DNA from: Diplonema papillatum
Taxonomy: Eukaryota > Euglenozoa > Diplonemea > Diplonemida > Diplonemidae
DNA length: 64,000 nucleotides
Assembly: GCA_030068145.1 (NCBI GenBank)
Contig: JAPJBO010001121.1
Location: forward strand, 1-64,000
Direction: 5' to 3'
Shown: positions 21,601-32,372 of the stretch, one piece after another
Layout: every line of letters begins with the position of its first letter
How positions within the stretch are numbered: position 1 is the first letter of the stretch
Made by a program: the position numbers and the translations under genes
The notes under the pieces: model-generated
The model's database searches: none
Told to the model about the DNA's origin: nothing
The model's input: the letters and a program-made list of their open reading frames with translations, nothing else

Positions 21601-24600
21601 CAGCCTGGTTGCAGACAGTTCATCTACGGCGCTGACTGGGTGGAACGCGCTGAAGTCGACGATGATGGACACGTCGTTGGTTACCATTTCTGGATCGAAA
21701 ATGACGCTCGGTCCTCTGAACCCGGCATCTTCATATTTCGAGAGATCTTCCACGGTTGTCTCCTTGACTCTGAGGGCGAGCATGGTGGCCAACGGGATAG
21801 TGGGTGATGCTGACAGTGAAATGTCTTTCCTCGTTCCCGCGTCGCCGTGCCCTGCGAACGTAGAGCTGTCGTTTGATAGTTCTTCCGATGCATTTCCCAA
21901 CTCTGTAGTTGACAAGTCTTTCAGAGCGGTGGGTGCAGGGTCGGCTTACTTTGCTGCTGTGCAGTCACCATATAGCATCTTCTCTCCGGTGAGCGATAGG
22001 TACACGTCCATCTCTTACTACATTGCTTGGAGCGACAGCGGCTCTCTTCCCAACATGGATTTTCTGGATGCCAGTATGCAATCGTGCTGCAAGATGAACT
22101 TCCAGCCAACGAGGCTCGACTTCACTTTGGATACCGTTTCTTCCGTTGACGTGCTTTTCGAGGAGAATCGGTTTTACTTTATGGAGCACCTGATCGACTA
22201 CTCGACTGGGTTGATGACAGTTCGTGTGGACGGACAGGCCGTGCTTGAGAACTTCGCGGTCAGAAGTGGAACCCGCTGCATCAGTGACGGCATCGGTCGC
22301 GTTGCAATCTGGAATGAAGGTTGGCTCGACGAATTCAAGATGCAGCCGCCCTGTTCATTTTACGAGATGACAGGCACGCTAACATCTCCCGTTCACAGGA
22401 ATCTAACTGACGGGGGTCTGATGCTAACCGTCATCGTGAGAGCAGACATGTGGATTGACACAGAGGCAACCAAGCAAGCTTTTATTGACGGCCTGGTTGC
22501 AGGCAGTTCATCTACGGCGCTGACTGGGTGGAACGCGCTGAAGTCGGCGATGATGGACACGTCGTTGGTTACCATTTCTGGATCGAAAATGACGCTCGGT
22601 CCTCTGAACCCGACATCTTCATATTTCGAGAGATCTTCCACGGTTGTCTCCTTGACTCTGAGGGCGAGCATGGTGGCCAACGGGATAGTGGGTGATGCTG
22701 ACAGTGAAATGTCTTTCCTCGTTCCCGCGTCGCCGTGCCCTGCGAACGTAGAGCTGTCGTTTGATAGTTCTTCCGATGCATTCCCCAACTCTGTAGTTGA
22801 CAAGTCTTTCAGAGCGGTGGGTGCAGGGTCGGCTTACTTTGCTGCTGTGCAGTCACCATATAGTATCTTCTCTCCGGTGAGCGATAGGTACACGTCCATC
22901 TCTTACTACATTGCTTGGAGCGACAGCGGCTCTCTTCCCAACATGGATTTTCTGGATGCCAGTATGCAATCGTGCTGCAAGATGAACTTCCAGCCAACGA
23001 GGATCGACTTCACTTTGGAAACCGTTTCTTCCGTTGACGTGCTTTTCGAGGAGAATCGGTTTTACTTTATGGAGCACCTGATCGACTACTCGACTGGGTT
23101 GATGACAGTTCGTGTGGACGGACAGGCCGTGCTTGAGAACTTCGCGGTCAGAAGTGGAACCCGCTGCATCAGTGACGGCATCGGTCACGTTGCAATCTGG
23201 AATGAAGGTTGGCTTGACGAATTCAAGATGCAGCCGCCCTGTTCATTTTACGAGATGACAGGCACGCTAACATCTCCCGTTCACAGAAATCTAACTGACG
23301 GGGGTTTGATGCTAACCGTCACCGTCAGAGCGGACGTGTGGGTTGACACAGAGGCAACCAAGCAAGCTTTTATTGACGGCCTGGTTGCAAACAGTTCCTC
23401 TACGGCGCTGACTGGGTGGAACGCGCTGAAGTCGACGATGATGGACACGTCGTTGGTTACCATTTCGGGATCGAAAATGACGCTCGGTCCTTTGAACCCG
23501 GCATCTTCATATCTTGAGAGATCTTCCACGGTTGTCTCCTTGACTCTGAGGGCGAGCATGGTGGCCAACGGGATAGTGGGTGATGCTGACAGTGAAATGT
23601 CTTTCCTCGTTCCCGCGTCGCCGTGCCCTGCGAACGTAGAGCTGTCGTTTGATAGTTCTTCCGATGCATTCCCCAACTCTGTAGTTGACAAGTCTTTCAG
23701 AGCGGTGGGTGCAGGGTCGGCTTACTTTGCTGCTGTGCAGTCACCATATAGTATCTTCTCTCCGGTGAGCGATAGGTACACGTCCATCTCTTACTACATT
23801 GCTTGGAGCGACAGCGGCTCTCTTCCCAACATGGATTTTCTGGATGCCAGTATGCAATCGTGCTGCAAGATGAACTTCCAGCCAACGAGGCTCGACTTCA
23901 CTTTGGATACCGTTTCTTCCGTTGACGTGCTTTTCGAGGAGAATCGGTTTTACTTCATGGAGCACCTGATCGACTACTCGACTGGGTTGATGACAGTTCG
24001 TGTGGACGGACAGGCCGTGCTTGAGAACTTCGCGGTCAGAAGTGGAACCCGCTGCATCAGTGACGGCATCGGTCGCGTTGCAATCTGGAATGAAGGTTGG
24101 CTCGACGAATTCAAGATGCAGCCGCCCTGTTCATTTTACGAGATGACAGGCACGCTAACATCTCCCGTTCACAGAAATCTAGCTGATGGGGGTCTGATGC
24201 TAACCGTCATCGTCAGAGAGGACGTGTGGGTTGATACAGAGGCAACCAAGCAAGCTTTTATTGACGGCCTGGTTGCAGACAGTTCCTCTACGGCGCTGAC
24301 TGGGTGGAACGCGCTGAAGTCGACGATGATGGACACGTCGTTGGTTACCATTTCGGGATCGAAAATGACGCTCGGTCCTCTGAACCCTGCATCTTTATAT
24401 TTCGAGAGATCTTCCACGGTTGTCTCCTTGACGCTTCAGCCCAGCATGGTAAAGGGAGCACGGGGCGAGAGTAGCGGTGAAAAGTCTTTTGTTGTTCCCG
24501 CGTCTTTCACCGTACCGTGCCCTGCGAACGAAAAGCTGACGTTTGATAGCGATTCGAGTGCATTCCCTAACTCTGTAGTTGACACGTCTTTCAGCGTTCA

Positions 24601-25903
24601 GGGCGGAGGGTCGGCGTACTTCGAAGGTGCTCGACCTGTAAGTCTTTACTCACCGATAAACGATGGACACACGTCCATCTCTTACTACATTGCTCGGGGC
24701 AACACTAATTCTCTTCCCAGTATAGAGTTTATAGGGTTGAACTTCGCATCATGCTGGAAGTTGAGCGTCCAAACAACGGGGCTGGACTTCACTTCGGATA
24801 CCGTTTCTTCCGTTGACACGCTTTTCGAGGAGAATCGCTTTTACTTTGTGGAGCACCTGATCGACTACTCGACTGGTCTGATGACAGTTCGTGTGGACGG
24901 ACAGGTCGTGCTTGAAAACTTCGCGAGCAGAAGCGGATCCAGTTGCATCAGTGACGGCATCAGTCTCGTCTTATTCCGGAATCAAGGTTGGCTCGACGAG
25001 TTCACGATGCAGCCGCCCTGTCCACGGTACGAAATGACAGGCACGCTCACATCTGTAGTTCAGCGTGAGCTGTTCGACGGTGGTCTGATGTTAACCGTCA
25101 GCATCAAAGAGGACCTGGACGTGTGGGTTGACACAGAGGCAACCAAGCAAGCTTTTATTGACGGCCTGGTTGCAGACAGTTCCTCTACGGCGCTGACTGG
25201 GTGGAACGCGCTGAAGTCGACGATGATGGACACGTCGTTGGTTACCATTTCGGGATCGAAAATGACGCTTGGTCCTTTGCGCCCGACGCCGTTCGTGGAG
25301 GAAACTCCCACGGCTGTCTTCTTGACGCTGGGGGCTAGCATGGTGGCCAAGGGCCAACTGGGCGAGGTTGGCCGTATGTCCTTCGTCATCCCACGACCTT
25401 TGTTTTGCCCCGAAAGTGAAGAGTCGACCTTTGACGAAGTTTCCACTGCATTCCCCGGATCCGTAGTTGTCACAAATTCCAGCGCAGTGGGTGCTGGTTC
25501 GGCTTTCTTCAGTGGAGGAGACAGCGTTTTTTCCGCGTCAGCCTCGAGACAGTACGTCAACATCTCATTCTACATAGCCCGGGGGGATGGCAATGGTTAT
25601 CCTAGTTTCGAGTTTTTAGATGAGAACGAGTCTCCGTGCTGGAAAGTGTCGCTGAGGCCCACAATCTTGTACCTCTTGTCGAGCAAGCGTAAGAGCACCC
25701 CACTGACCGTAGAGAGTAGGAAGTTCTACTTTGTGGAATTTCTCAGCGACTACGTTAGTGGAAGGATGACAATTCGCGTAGACAGGCAGGCGATGCTGGA
25801 ACAAGAAGCACCTATAGGTGGGTCCCAGTGCCTCAGTGTTGGCTTCAAGTACTTCGTCTTCTCCGGTGAAGGATGGCTTGACGAGTTCCAGCTGCAGTGT
25901 TGA
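15639..25903 (+). CDS. Secreted astacin-like metalloprotease with nine ~296-residue repeats (two exons)
   Basis: Exon 1 is 15639-16062 and exon 2 is 17052-25903, giving about 3,091 residues. Residues 1-20 are a signal peptide (MLRFCLALVIFSAAGG). Residues ~40-240 are an astacin (M12A) domain: HEIGHSMGLYHE at 147-158 with three zinc His and the catalytic Glu, then RRDRDNYI, and the Met-turn SIMHT near residue 201. Astacins normally have Tyr after that His; here it is Thr, so the fifth zinc contact is missing. A Cys-rich EGF-like stretch follows (CWCTGKHTGKQC). Nine repeats start at 17861, 18776, 19673, 20570, 21467, 22361, 23249, 24137 and 25028. Each has a beta-rich half (TGTLTSPVHR...GWNALKSTMM...SGSKMTLGPL) and a LamG/ConA-like half (FYFVEHLIDYSTG...VRVDGQ...GWLDEF). 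The likely role is an extracellular or surface protease with adhesive repeats. Confidence 0.85.
16063..17051 (+). other. Phase-1 GT-AG intron of the astacin gene with internal duplication
   Basis: The donor G|GTATGT at 16062/16063 and the acceptor CCCTCACAG ending at 17051 join GTG across the zinc-site helix. They restore the reading frame exactly where astacins continue (GCP-V-AAAIHEIGH). Inside, a 170-180-bp segment starting AAGTCGGTGCTGGTACTTGC is present at 16342 and 16512, with a partial third start at 16692. Confidence 0.85.
20570..25027 (+). repeat. Most homogeneous block of the 888-897-bp coding repeat
   Basis: Units 4 to 8 of the astacin gene differ by only a few bases over long stretches; for example 22080-22360, 22970-23250 and 23860-24136 are nearly identical. 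Unit lengths are 897, 894, 888, 888 and 891 bp, all multiples of three. Units 1, 2 and 9 are clearly more diverged, as expected for unequal crossing-over or gene conversion acting on the middle of the array. Confidence 0.85.
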
Positions 25904-27132
25904 AAGCCGAAGCCGGTGCTATAGCGAACAGGTTCGCTTTTTTACCCCCGTCACTCCGTACAACAATCGATCGGCGACGAGAACGAGAGGAGAAAGGCGC
26001 CTCCAACCAAGCCCAAACAGGCGTCCTCAATGCCTTATCGTAAACCCTTCCTTTGTGCCTGTTGGTCAAGATCCGGGGGAATGCTACGATCAACGGAAAA
26101 AGGCGTGTTCCGTTCAACATCATGCGGTAGACGTAGACATGTGATCCCGACGCCGGCATACACGGCGGACCACCTCACCGGAAGGGGAGAGAATGTGGGA
26201 GTGAAAAAGTGCGGCAATGATTTTCCGCAAAATCAACACGTATTTAGCACCAAAATGCGGGATTGCCGCTCCTGCGTATTGCGGGTGTGAAAATCCCGCC
26301 TTGCGGACGTGATTGCATGGTGCCCGAAACGCGGGTGTAAAATACCGAATGCAAAAAATAGGGGAAACCCCGGACACAAACACTCCCCGATCCGGTGGGA
26401 GAGTCCGTCGTAGAACGAGGTTGTCGGCAAATTGCAGACGAAAAGGAGAGTCGCAGGGAGCGGACAGTTGTGAGATTCAAACTCCGCCTTTCTTTTTAGT
26501 ACTAATAATCTTGCGGGTTGCCCTTCAATGTATTGTGCAGGCTAAAAAGACGTAGGCAGCGTGTTTTGGTGGTTGATCAGAACTCCTTCCCTGAATATAC
26601 ACAGGGTAGATACAAGTGGGAAAACGATCAACCAGCACGCACAAACAAAAGAATCCTACAAATGGCTGAGCTGCTCTCCCACCCCGGCGTTTCGGTTCGT
26701 TTAATGTCACGTTCGAAACTCAACGGAATTCGACGCCTGTGATCATCATCTGCTAGATTCCTTTGGGCGAACCAAGAGACACACGACCCGCCTCCATACT
26801 CGAATGCTAAGAGCTACACCTCCGAAATTTTAAGTGTAGCTCTACACCACCAACCACCGAACAAGCTACTAAATTGACGGAGCCTCTAAATTGGGTAAAA
26901 GTGTCTTGTGCCAGTTCTCGAATTGTGCCCGAGTCGCACCGAAAAGAGGTTGTGTTGCAACCAAAATGCGTCAAACAGCACACCCGAAGAAGCGGGTGTG
27001 ACACCCGCTTTTTAACTCCAGCTTTAGCTCCAGCTCTGAGGAGAATGCACCTTAAGGCGGGACCGACCACTCCGTTTCGTGAGAAGCGAACAAAACAAAC
27101 TGTCACTCTAAAGAGTACCCTCCTTTTTTATA
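25904..27132. other. Intergenic with dispersed repeat pieces
   Basis: No gene recognised. GATACAAGTGGGAAAACGAT (26608) and the TTTTTAGTACTAA...GGGTTGCCC sequence before it recur near 34730-34850. Positions 26973-27045 (AGCGGGTGTGACACCCGCTT then AACTCCAGCTTTAGCTCCAG) are half of a hairpin element whose fuller copy is at 59163-59296. Confidence 0.5.
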
Positions 27133-27170
27133 CCTGTGTGGTACCCCCCGAAAACCTAACACCGGAACTC

Positions 27171-28012
27171 CGCAATACGGGGTAGGCTCCATTTCTCGCC
27201 TCCAGATGCAGCTGGTGGCTAACTGAGGGTCTAAACGGTCCTGACAGGGCTTATACAACTTGCCTGCGGAAAGAATCCAGAGCGCTTATGAAATGTAGCC
27301 CTTGCCGTTTCACAAACCCCGCACGAATTAAATAGGACCTACGCAATACGGGGTAGGGCTACATTTTGATGCTCCACATGCAGCTGGTGGCTAACGGAGG
27401 GTCTAAACGGTCCTGACAGGGCTTATATAACTTGCCTGCGGAAAGAATCCAGAGCGCTTATGAAATGTAGCCCTTGCCGTTTCACAAACCGCACGAATTA
27501 AATAGGACCTACGCAATACGGGGTAGGGCTACATTTTGATGCTCCACATGCAGCTGGTGGCTAACTGAGGGTCTAAACGGTCCTGACAGGGCTTATATAA
27601 CTTGCCTGCGGAAAGAATCCAGAGCGCTTATGAAATGTAGCCCTTGCCGTTTCACAAACCGCACGAATTAAATAGGACCTACGCAATACGGGGTAGGGCT
27701 ACATTTTGATGCTCCACATGCAGCTGGTGGCTAACTGAGGGTCTAAACGGTCCTGACAGGGCTTATACAACTTGCCTGCGGAAAGAATCCAGAGCGCTTA
27801 TGAAATGTAGCCCTTGCCGTTTCACAAACCGCACGAATTAAATAGGACCTACGCAATACGGGGTAGGGCTACATTTTGATGCTCCACATGCAGCTGGTGG
27901 CTAACTGAGGGTCTAAACGGTCCTGACAGGGCTTATACAACTTGCCTGCGGAAAGAATCCAGAGCGCTTATGAAATGTAGCCCTTGCCGTTTCACAAACC
28001 CCGCACGAACTA
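27171..28012 (+). repeat. 170-bp tandem repeat, five copies
   Basis: GCAATACGGGGTAGG marks unit starts at 27171, 27343, 27513, 27683 and 27853; the first unit is 172 bp and diverged, the others 170 bp and almost identical. No frame is open through the array. The end of the array leads directly into the ORF beginning at 28051. Confidence 0.95.
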
Positions 28013-28050
28013 CGCATTGAACTACGCGTTGGGCCAAGAGCGAGGAAGAG

Positions 28051-29094
28051 ATGGCGGTGACGTTCATAGAACTCGCGGTTGACTTTGAAGTCGAATCCGG
28101 AATGGACCTGCCGCGACGCGGACAGAAGACGGTTGGGCCGGAAGACGCAGAGGACGGAGAGGAGGACGCAGACCAGAAAGGGGAAGCGCATGGAGGAGCT
28201 GCGCTCGCGGGAAACATGAGGACGCTGTTGGGGATGCTCAAGACGCTCCAAGGAACCCACGATGGGGAGCTTTTGCCGGCAAGAAAGAAATCAATAAGTT
28301 GGCTTCGGCGGCTCGGCGCGTCAGGACGGTGGACGGAGGGTCTGGAGAGGCGCTGTATCCTGGGCAGAGATACCCTGCAAGCGCTGCGAGGGCTCGAGGT
28401 GTCGGCAGGAGAGTACACGAAGGCAGAACACGGAAAGGTACAAGCAGAGCGCAGGGAAGACGGGGAGAGACTAGGAAAATTCGATTTCAAAAAGTGGTAC
28501 CCATCGGACGAGGAAAGGGGGCGACGGGCCCAGAAGTGGTTCACCTTAGCGGAACAGGAGAATCAGGCGGGACGAGGAGGGAGGAGCTCGAAGAGGAACA
28601 CCGCCCAGGGCAAGGAAGTGTCACGAGGTGCGCCGGAGGCAGAGGGCGCGAACCAGGATACGAAGGCGGAACAGCGCGCACGAGGACGACCGGCTCTGAA
28701 GAGGCCCGCGCCGCAAGCGGCGCGGGCAGCACGGAGTGCCAAGCAACGTAAGAAGGAAGACGAGGAGATCCAGACAGCACAGCAGGACGCCCGAGCTGAG
28801 GCGGCCGACGGACCACAGAGGCGAAAGGCAGAACAGGAAAGGCAGGCGCGGTCGGTACGAGAAGCGGCAGTCGCGGATAAGGCAACGAGTACAGAGCAGC
28901 CGTCGCGCAGAAAAGCAGTAAAGCGACCCGCGTCGCAGGTGGCACAAACCGTAGAAGCCCGTGCGGCAGGGAGTGGAGACGAGGTGATGCAAGACGAAGG
29001 GGAAGCGCGAAGCCCCCAGCCCGGACGGGCCAACAAGACGCAAGACCAGGCGACCAAGAGAAGGAGGGGGACGCGACCCAGAGACCCGGGCTAA
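28051..29094 (+). CDS. Basic Ala/Arg/Glu-rich protein of unknown function
   Basis: A 347-residue frame. The N-terminal 130 residues have mixed composition (MAVTFIELAVDFEVESGMDL...). The rest is very rich in Arg, Lys, Ala, Glu and Gln with charged clusters, and RGRPALKRPAPQ near residue 213 and KRPAS near 291 resemble AT-hook-like basic patches. No domain is recognised. A nucleic-acid-binding or nuclear role would fit the composition but is speculative. The ATG lies 38 bases after the 170-bp array. Equally long frames on the opposite strand are stop-poor because of the base composition; I favour this strand because its product is a coherent charged protein. Confidence 0.4.
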   Translation: MAVTFIELAVDFEVESGMDLPRRGQKTVGPEDAEDGEEDADQKGEAHGGAALAGNMRTLLGMLKTLQGTHDGELLPARKKSISWLRRLGASGRWTEGLERRCILGRDTLQALRGLEVSAGEYTKAEHGKVQAERREDGERLGKFDFKKWYPSDEERGRRAQKWFTLAEQENQAGRGGRSSKRNTAQGKEVSRGAPEAEGANQDTKAEQRARGRPALKRPAPQAARAARSAKQRKKEDEEIQTAQQDARAEAADGPQRRKAEQERQARSVREAAVADKATSTEQPSRRKAVKRPASQVAQTVEARAAGSGDEVMQDEGEARSPQPGRANKTQDQATKRRRGTRPRDPG

Positions 29095-29546
29095 GTAGCT
29101 TGGAACTAGTGTGATGGACCTTTCTTCGGAGGGGCTCACGCACTCAAAGATCGACTTATAGTTTAGATAAGTTTAGGCTTACACACGAACTACGCAGTAC
29201 GGGTTTTCGGGGGTACCACTGGCACAGCTACATGGCTGAGCATCTCTGCGAATCAGCAGTACATCAAAGCAAACCAAAACTGCGAGCACCGCTCGAACTG
29301 AACGCCCTCACAGACACTCTGGTGAATGAAGACTGTCGGGAACAGTGTTCGCACCGAGTGCTCCGCTGTGAGGAAAAAGCCCGACGGATCTCCTTATTAA
29401 AACTATCTCAAAGATACCTCAAAGGAGCCTTCAATGGTCACCCGGAGACTATAACCCCCCGGACCCCTAACCTAGCTTAGCCCTAACCCAAGGTCCCCTG
29501 AGTGCAAGGGCTTACATATGAAGAGCAAACTTGGGCCGTCTCCCAA
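29095..29546. other. Intergenic with a dispersed GGTCACCCGGAGAC motif
   Basis: No convincing gene. ATGGTCACCCGGAGACTATA at about 29433 is a member of the dispersed motif listed in the findings. Confidence 0.45.
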
Positions 29547-29670
29547 GTTTACTGTTTACCTACCCCCCCCGTGTTTAAGATCGCGTTTTTCCGTGTTTAC
29601 GATCGCCCCCCAAAAAAACCGATCTTCTACACGGGAGGGGAGGGCGCGATCTTAAACACGGGGGGGGGTG
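29547..29670. mobile_element. Palindromic G/C-tract element, copy 1
   Basis: TTTACCTACC, a C-run and GTGTTTAAGATCGCG are followed within 100 bases by CGCGATCTTAAACACG and a G-run. Internal GTGTTTACGATCGCCC and CCGATCTTCTACACGG are further inverted copies. It has the same design as the larger copy at 60698-61037. Confidence 0.65.
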
Positions 29671-29672
29671 TG

Positions 29673-30889
29673 GGGGTGTTTTATTTCTGGAAGGGTTCGG
29701 TTTTGGGGTCGGTTTCGGGTTCGGTTTCCAAATCTAATTCTGGAAGGTTCGGTTTTGGGGTCGGTTTTGGGTTCGGTTTTCAGATTTAATTTCGGAAGGT
29801 TCGGTTTTGGGGTTGGTTTTGGGGTCGGTTTTGGGTTCGGTTTCCAAATCTAATTCTGGAAGGTTCGGTTTTGGGGTCGGTTTCGGGTTCGGTTTTCAGA
29901 TTTAATTCTGGAAGGTTCGGTTTTGGGGTCGGTTTTGGGTTCGGTTTTCAGATTTAATTCTGGAAGGTTCTGTTTCGGGGTCGGTTTTCGGTTCGGTTTT
30001 CGGTTCGGTTTTGGGTCCAAAATTTGGGTTCAAAATTTGGACCGAGAATTTGGGTCCAAAATTTTGGACAAAAATTATTGGTCCCACCTATCAGCCTGAG
30101 TTCAGCTCCACAAGGTTCGTTTCGTTAAGGCAACTCATGATCACTTCGGTGTGAGGGAGTAGTCCTGTTAGAAACTACGTGTGGGCGCCTGCTCCGTTGC
30201 GTGGTCTTCTCTCCGTACAGCGTTCCACGTCTGGAAGGTCCTTGCGTTCAGTTCGCGCTTCCTGTGGGCACAAAGACAGTTGATGACTTCAGGAAGGAAT
30301 CAGCCATTCTTGCGTGATGTAATGTGGAGCTGCAGATTCCGTCTGTTGCCACCTTGCCTTGGGTTGTTAGCCCACCGTCCTCCCCGGTTCTGGGTTCGGT
30401 TCCGAGTTCGGTCTATCGGGTTCGGTTCCGAGTCCGGTTTCCTATCGGCTGGGTTCGGTCTATCAGGCACTGGTTCGGTTTCGTGGGTCGGCTTCCCGGT
30501 TCAGTTTCGGTTCAGTTTCGCGTTCGGTTTTGGGTTCGGTTTCCAAAACTAATTCTGGATGGTTCGGTTTCGGGTTCGGTTTTGGGTTCGGTTTCCAAGT
30601 TCGGTTTCCAAAACTCATTCTGGAAGGTTCGGTTTCGGGTTCGGTTCGGTTTTGGGTTCGGTTTCCAAAACTAATTCTGGATGGTTCGGTTTCGGGTTCG
30701 GTTTTGGGTTCGGTTTCCAAATCTAATTCTGGAAGGTTCGGTTTCGGGTTCGGTTTTGGGTTCGGTTTTGGGGTCGGTTTCCGAATCTAATTCTGGAAGG
30801 TTCGGTTTTGGGTTCGGTTTTGGGGTCGGTTTCAAAACCGAACCCGAAACCGACCCCAAAACCGAACCCTTCCAGAAATAAAACACCCC
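29673..30889. repeat. GGTTCGGTTTTGGG minisatellite bounded by a 55-bp inverted repeat
   Basis: The arms 29673-29727 and 30835-30889 are exact reverse complements (start GGGGTGTTTTATTTCTGG). Inside are two blocks of degenerate GGTTCGGTTTYGGG units interleaved with AATCTAATTCTGGAAGG, separated by about 330 bp of unrelated sequence (30090-30390). Gly/Phe/Val-rich frames here are repeat translations. The G-rich strand has many runs of 3-4 G and could form quadruplexes. Confidence 0.85.
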
Positions 30890-31264
30890 GACCCGGGGGG
30901 GGGGGGGGTATACCCGAAACAAACTTGAGCGGGTCATACTTCTACGCCTTAAAAAAGGGAAAACGACAAAGTGGATTCTATATATAACTGGATTACGACA
31001 ACGTGGCTTATACCGTAGTTGGAACATTGTTGAACTGGGCTAAAGCTGGAACGGATAAACGACAGACGGGTAAAACCTAGGACACCCGGGGGGGTGTCCC
31101 AGGTATTCGCCTGCGTGACTGCACCAGTGATGGTCCTGCAGCCTCCTGTGACAGAGGCATCGAGGGGTCGAGCTGAGTATTGAGCACCCAAGGCGCGGGC
31201 AAGCACCAGGGTCGCGATTTTCTGCAAAGAACGCAAAGTCGCAAACCCTGAAAAAGAATGCCGA
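30890..31264. other. Intergenic, no gene
   Basis: A G-run at 30895-30909 abuts the inverted repeat. GACACCCGGGGGGGTGTCCC at 31081-31100 is a palindrome related to the GGGACACCCAG units that follow. Confidence 0.45.
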
Positions 31265-31412
31265 ACCGGGTGAAAACTGGGACACCCAGCCCCATTTTAA
31301 ACCTGGGACACCCAGCCCCATTTTAAACCTGGGACACCCAGCCCCATTTTAAACCTGGGACACCCAGCCCCATTTTAAACCTGGGACACCCAGCCCCATT
31401 TTTGGGGATGTC
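31265..31412 (+). repeat. 26-bp tandem repeat
   Basis: About five units of CTGGGACACCCAGCCCCATT plus TTAAAC. The first and last units are diverged. Confidence 0.9.
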
Positions 31413-32090
31413 CCAAGTTTTACTCGGTTCAACATTAATCCAATTACGGTCATCCACTCTGTCGCCAATCCACTTTGTCGCCCCGTTTGGGGGCATTTGT
31501 GGGAGGGTCACAAGGGAGGCCTTTGGGTACTTCAGGGGACTTCCGAGGGTCATTGGGAGACCATGGGGGGGCTATATATGCGTACCGAATCCTTGTCTTA
31601 TGTCGCCAACACGGAAACCAGCACTGGCCATCTCGTTCACTTTGCGAGTTTCTTCCGCATAGGAACATAACCTTGACATCACTCGATCAGCGGAATTGGA
31701 ATGCTGGAAAGGAAGTGCGGACAAGTGCTGGAAGCACTCGTCAGGCAAGTTTGCAAGCTGAGCTCGCTGTGAAGGCTGGGGCGGCGTCACCTCTTCGACC
31801 AAGGCTTGGCAGAGGACTAATGGCGGCGGCCGTAGGTGCATCTGAGGGACAGGCGCGAGAAACGCCCGGGAAGCCCAAACCACGTGCCGTCTGCGTTCAA
31901 TGCCAGCACCCACTCTCCAGGCTCACGCGATACTGTACCGACTGTCGGGATCTTCCCGACGGCAAACGCGAGTCTCTCCGGCTCGGAGCCAGTGAAGCCT
32001 ACGAGCGACGAACTGCTCTGTCTCCCACATCTATGTTCTTCATTTGATTTAGCTGGTGGTCCGTTGAGCTAGCTCTCTAACAATCTCTTG
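31413..32090 (+). other. Weak ORF with a CxxC-CxxC motif
   Basis: A 190-residue plus-strand frame (31475-32047) is mostly of uncertain quality, but its end contains CVQCQHPLSRLTRYCTDC near 31888-31941, a plausible zinc ribbon. The minus strand is also open over part of it. I cannot tell whether this is an exon or chance. Confidence 0.2.
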
Positions 32091-32100
32091 TTCAATGGTG

Positions 32101-32372
32101 CTGGACTAAGAATCGAAGGCACTCTTCTTACTACAGCTCCCTTCACGAAGGAAAACATATCTCCTGTGGTCTCCCAAGTACCCATTTCGTGGACTAAGAA
32201 TCGAAGGCACTCTTCTTATTACGGCTCCCTTCACGAAGGAAAACATATCCCCTGTGGTCTCCCAAGTACCCATTTCGTGCTGGACTAAGAATCGAAGGCA
32301 CTCTTCTTACTACGGCTCCCTTCACGAAAATATACCCTGTGGTCTCCCAAGTACCCATTTCATGAGGAAATC
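32101..32372 (+). repeat. 89-bp tandem repeat, three copies
   Basis: CTGGACTAAGAATCGAAGGC recurs at about 32101, 32190 and 32281. The third copy has a short deletion. Each ends in GTCTCCCAAGTACCCATTTC. Confidence 0.9.

Larger units (their letters stand above)
27133..29226. repeat. 2.1-kb unit bounded by short inverted repeats
   Basis: GTGGTACCCCCCGAAAACC at about 27138 is matched by its reverse complement near 29196-29217 (one base difference in the C-run). Both ends also carry CTACGCARTACGGG-type sequence. The unit encloses the 170-bp array and the 347-residue ORF. A mobile unit is possible, but no transposase or target duplication is visible. Confidence 0.4.

Noticed and set aside
19705-23691. 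Repeated minus-strand frames of 130-190 residues opposite the astacin gene
   Set aside because: They recur once per coding repeat and are antisense shadows.
28541-29143. Several minus-strand frames opposite the Ala/Arg-rich ORF
   Set aside because: Overlapping frames in stop-poor GC-rich DNA; the products are Ser/Pro/Arg/Cys-rich without structure.
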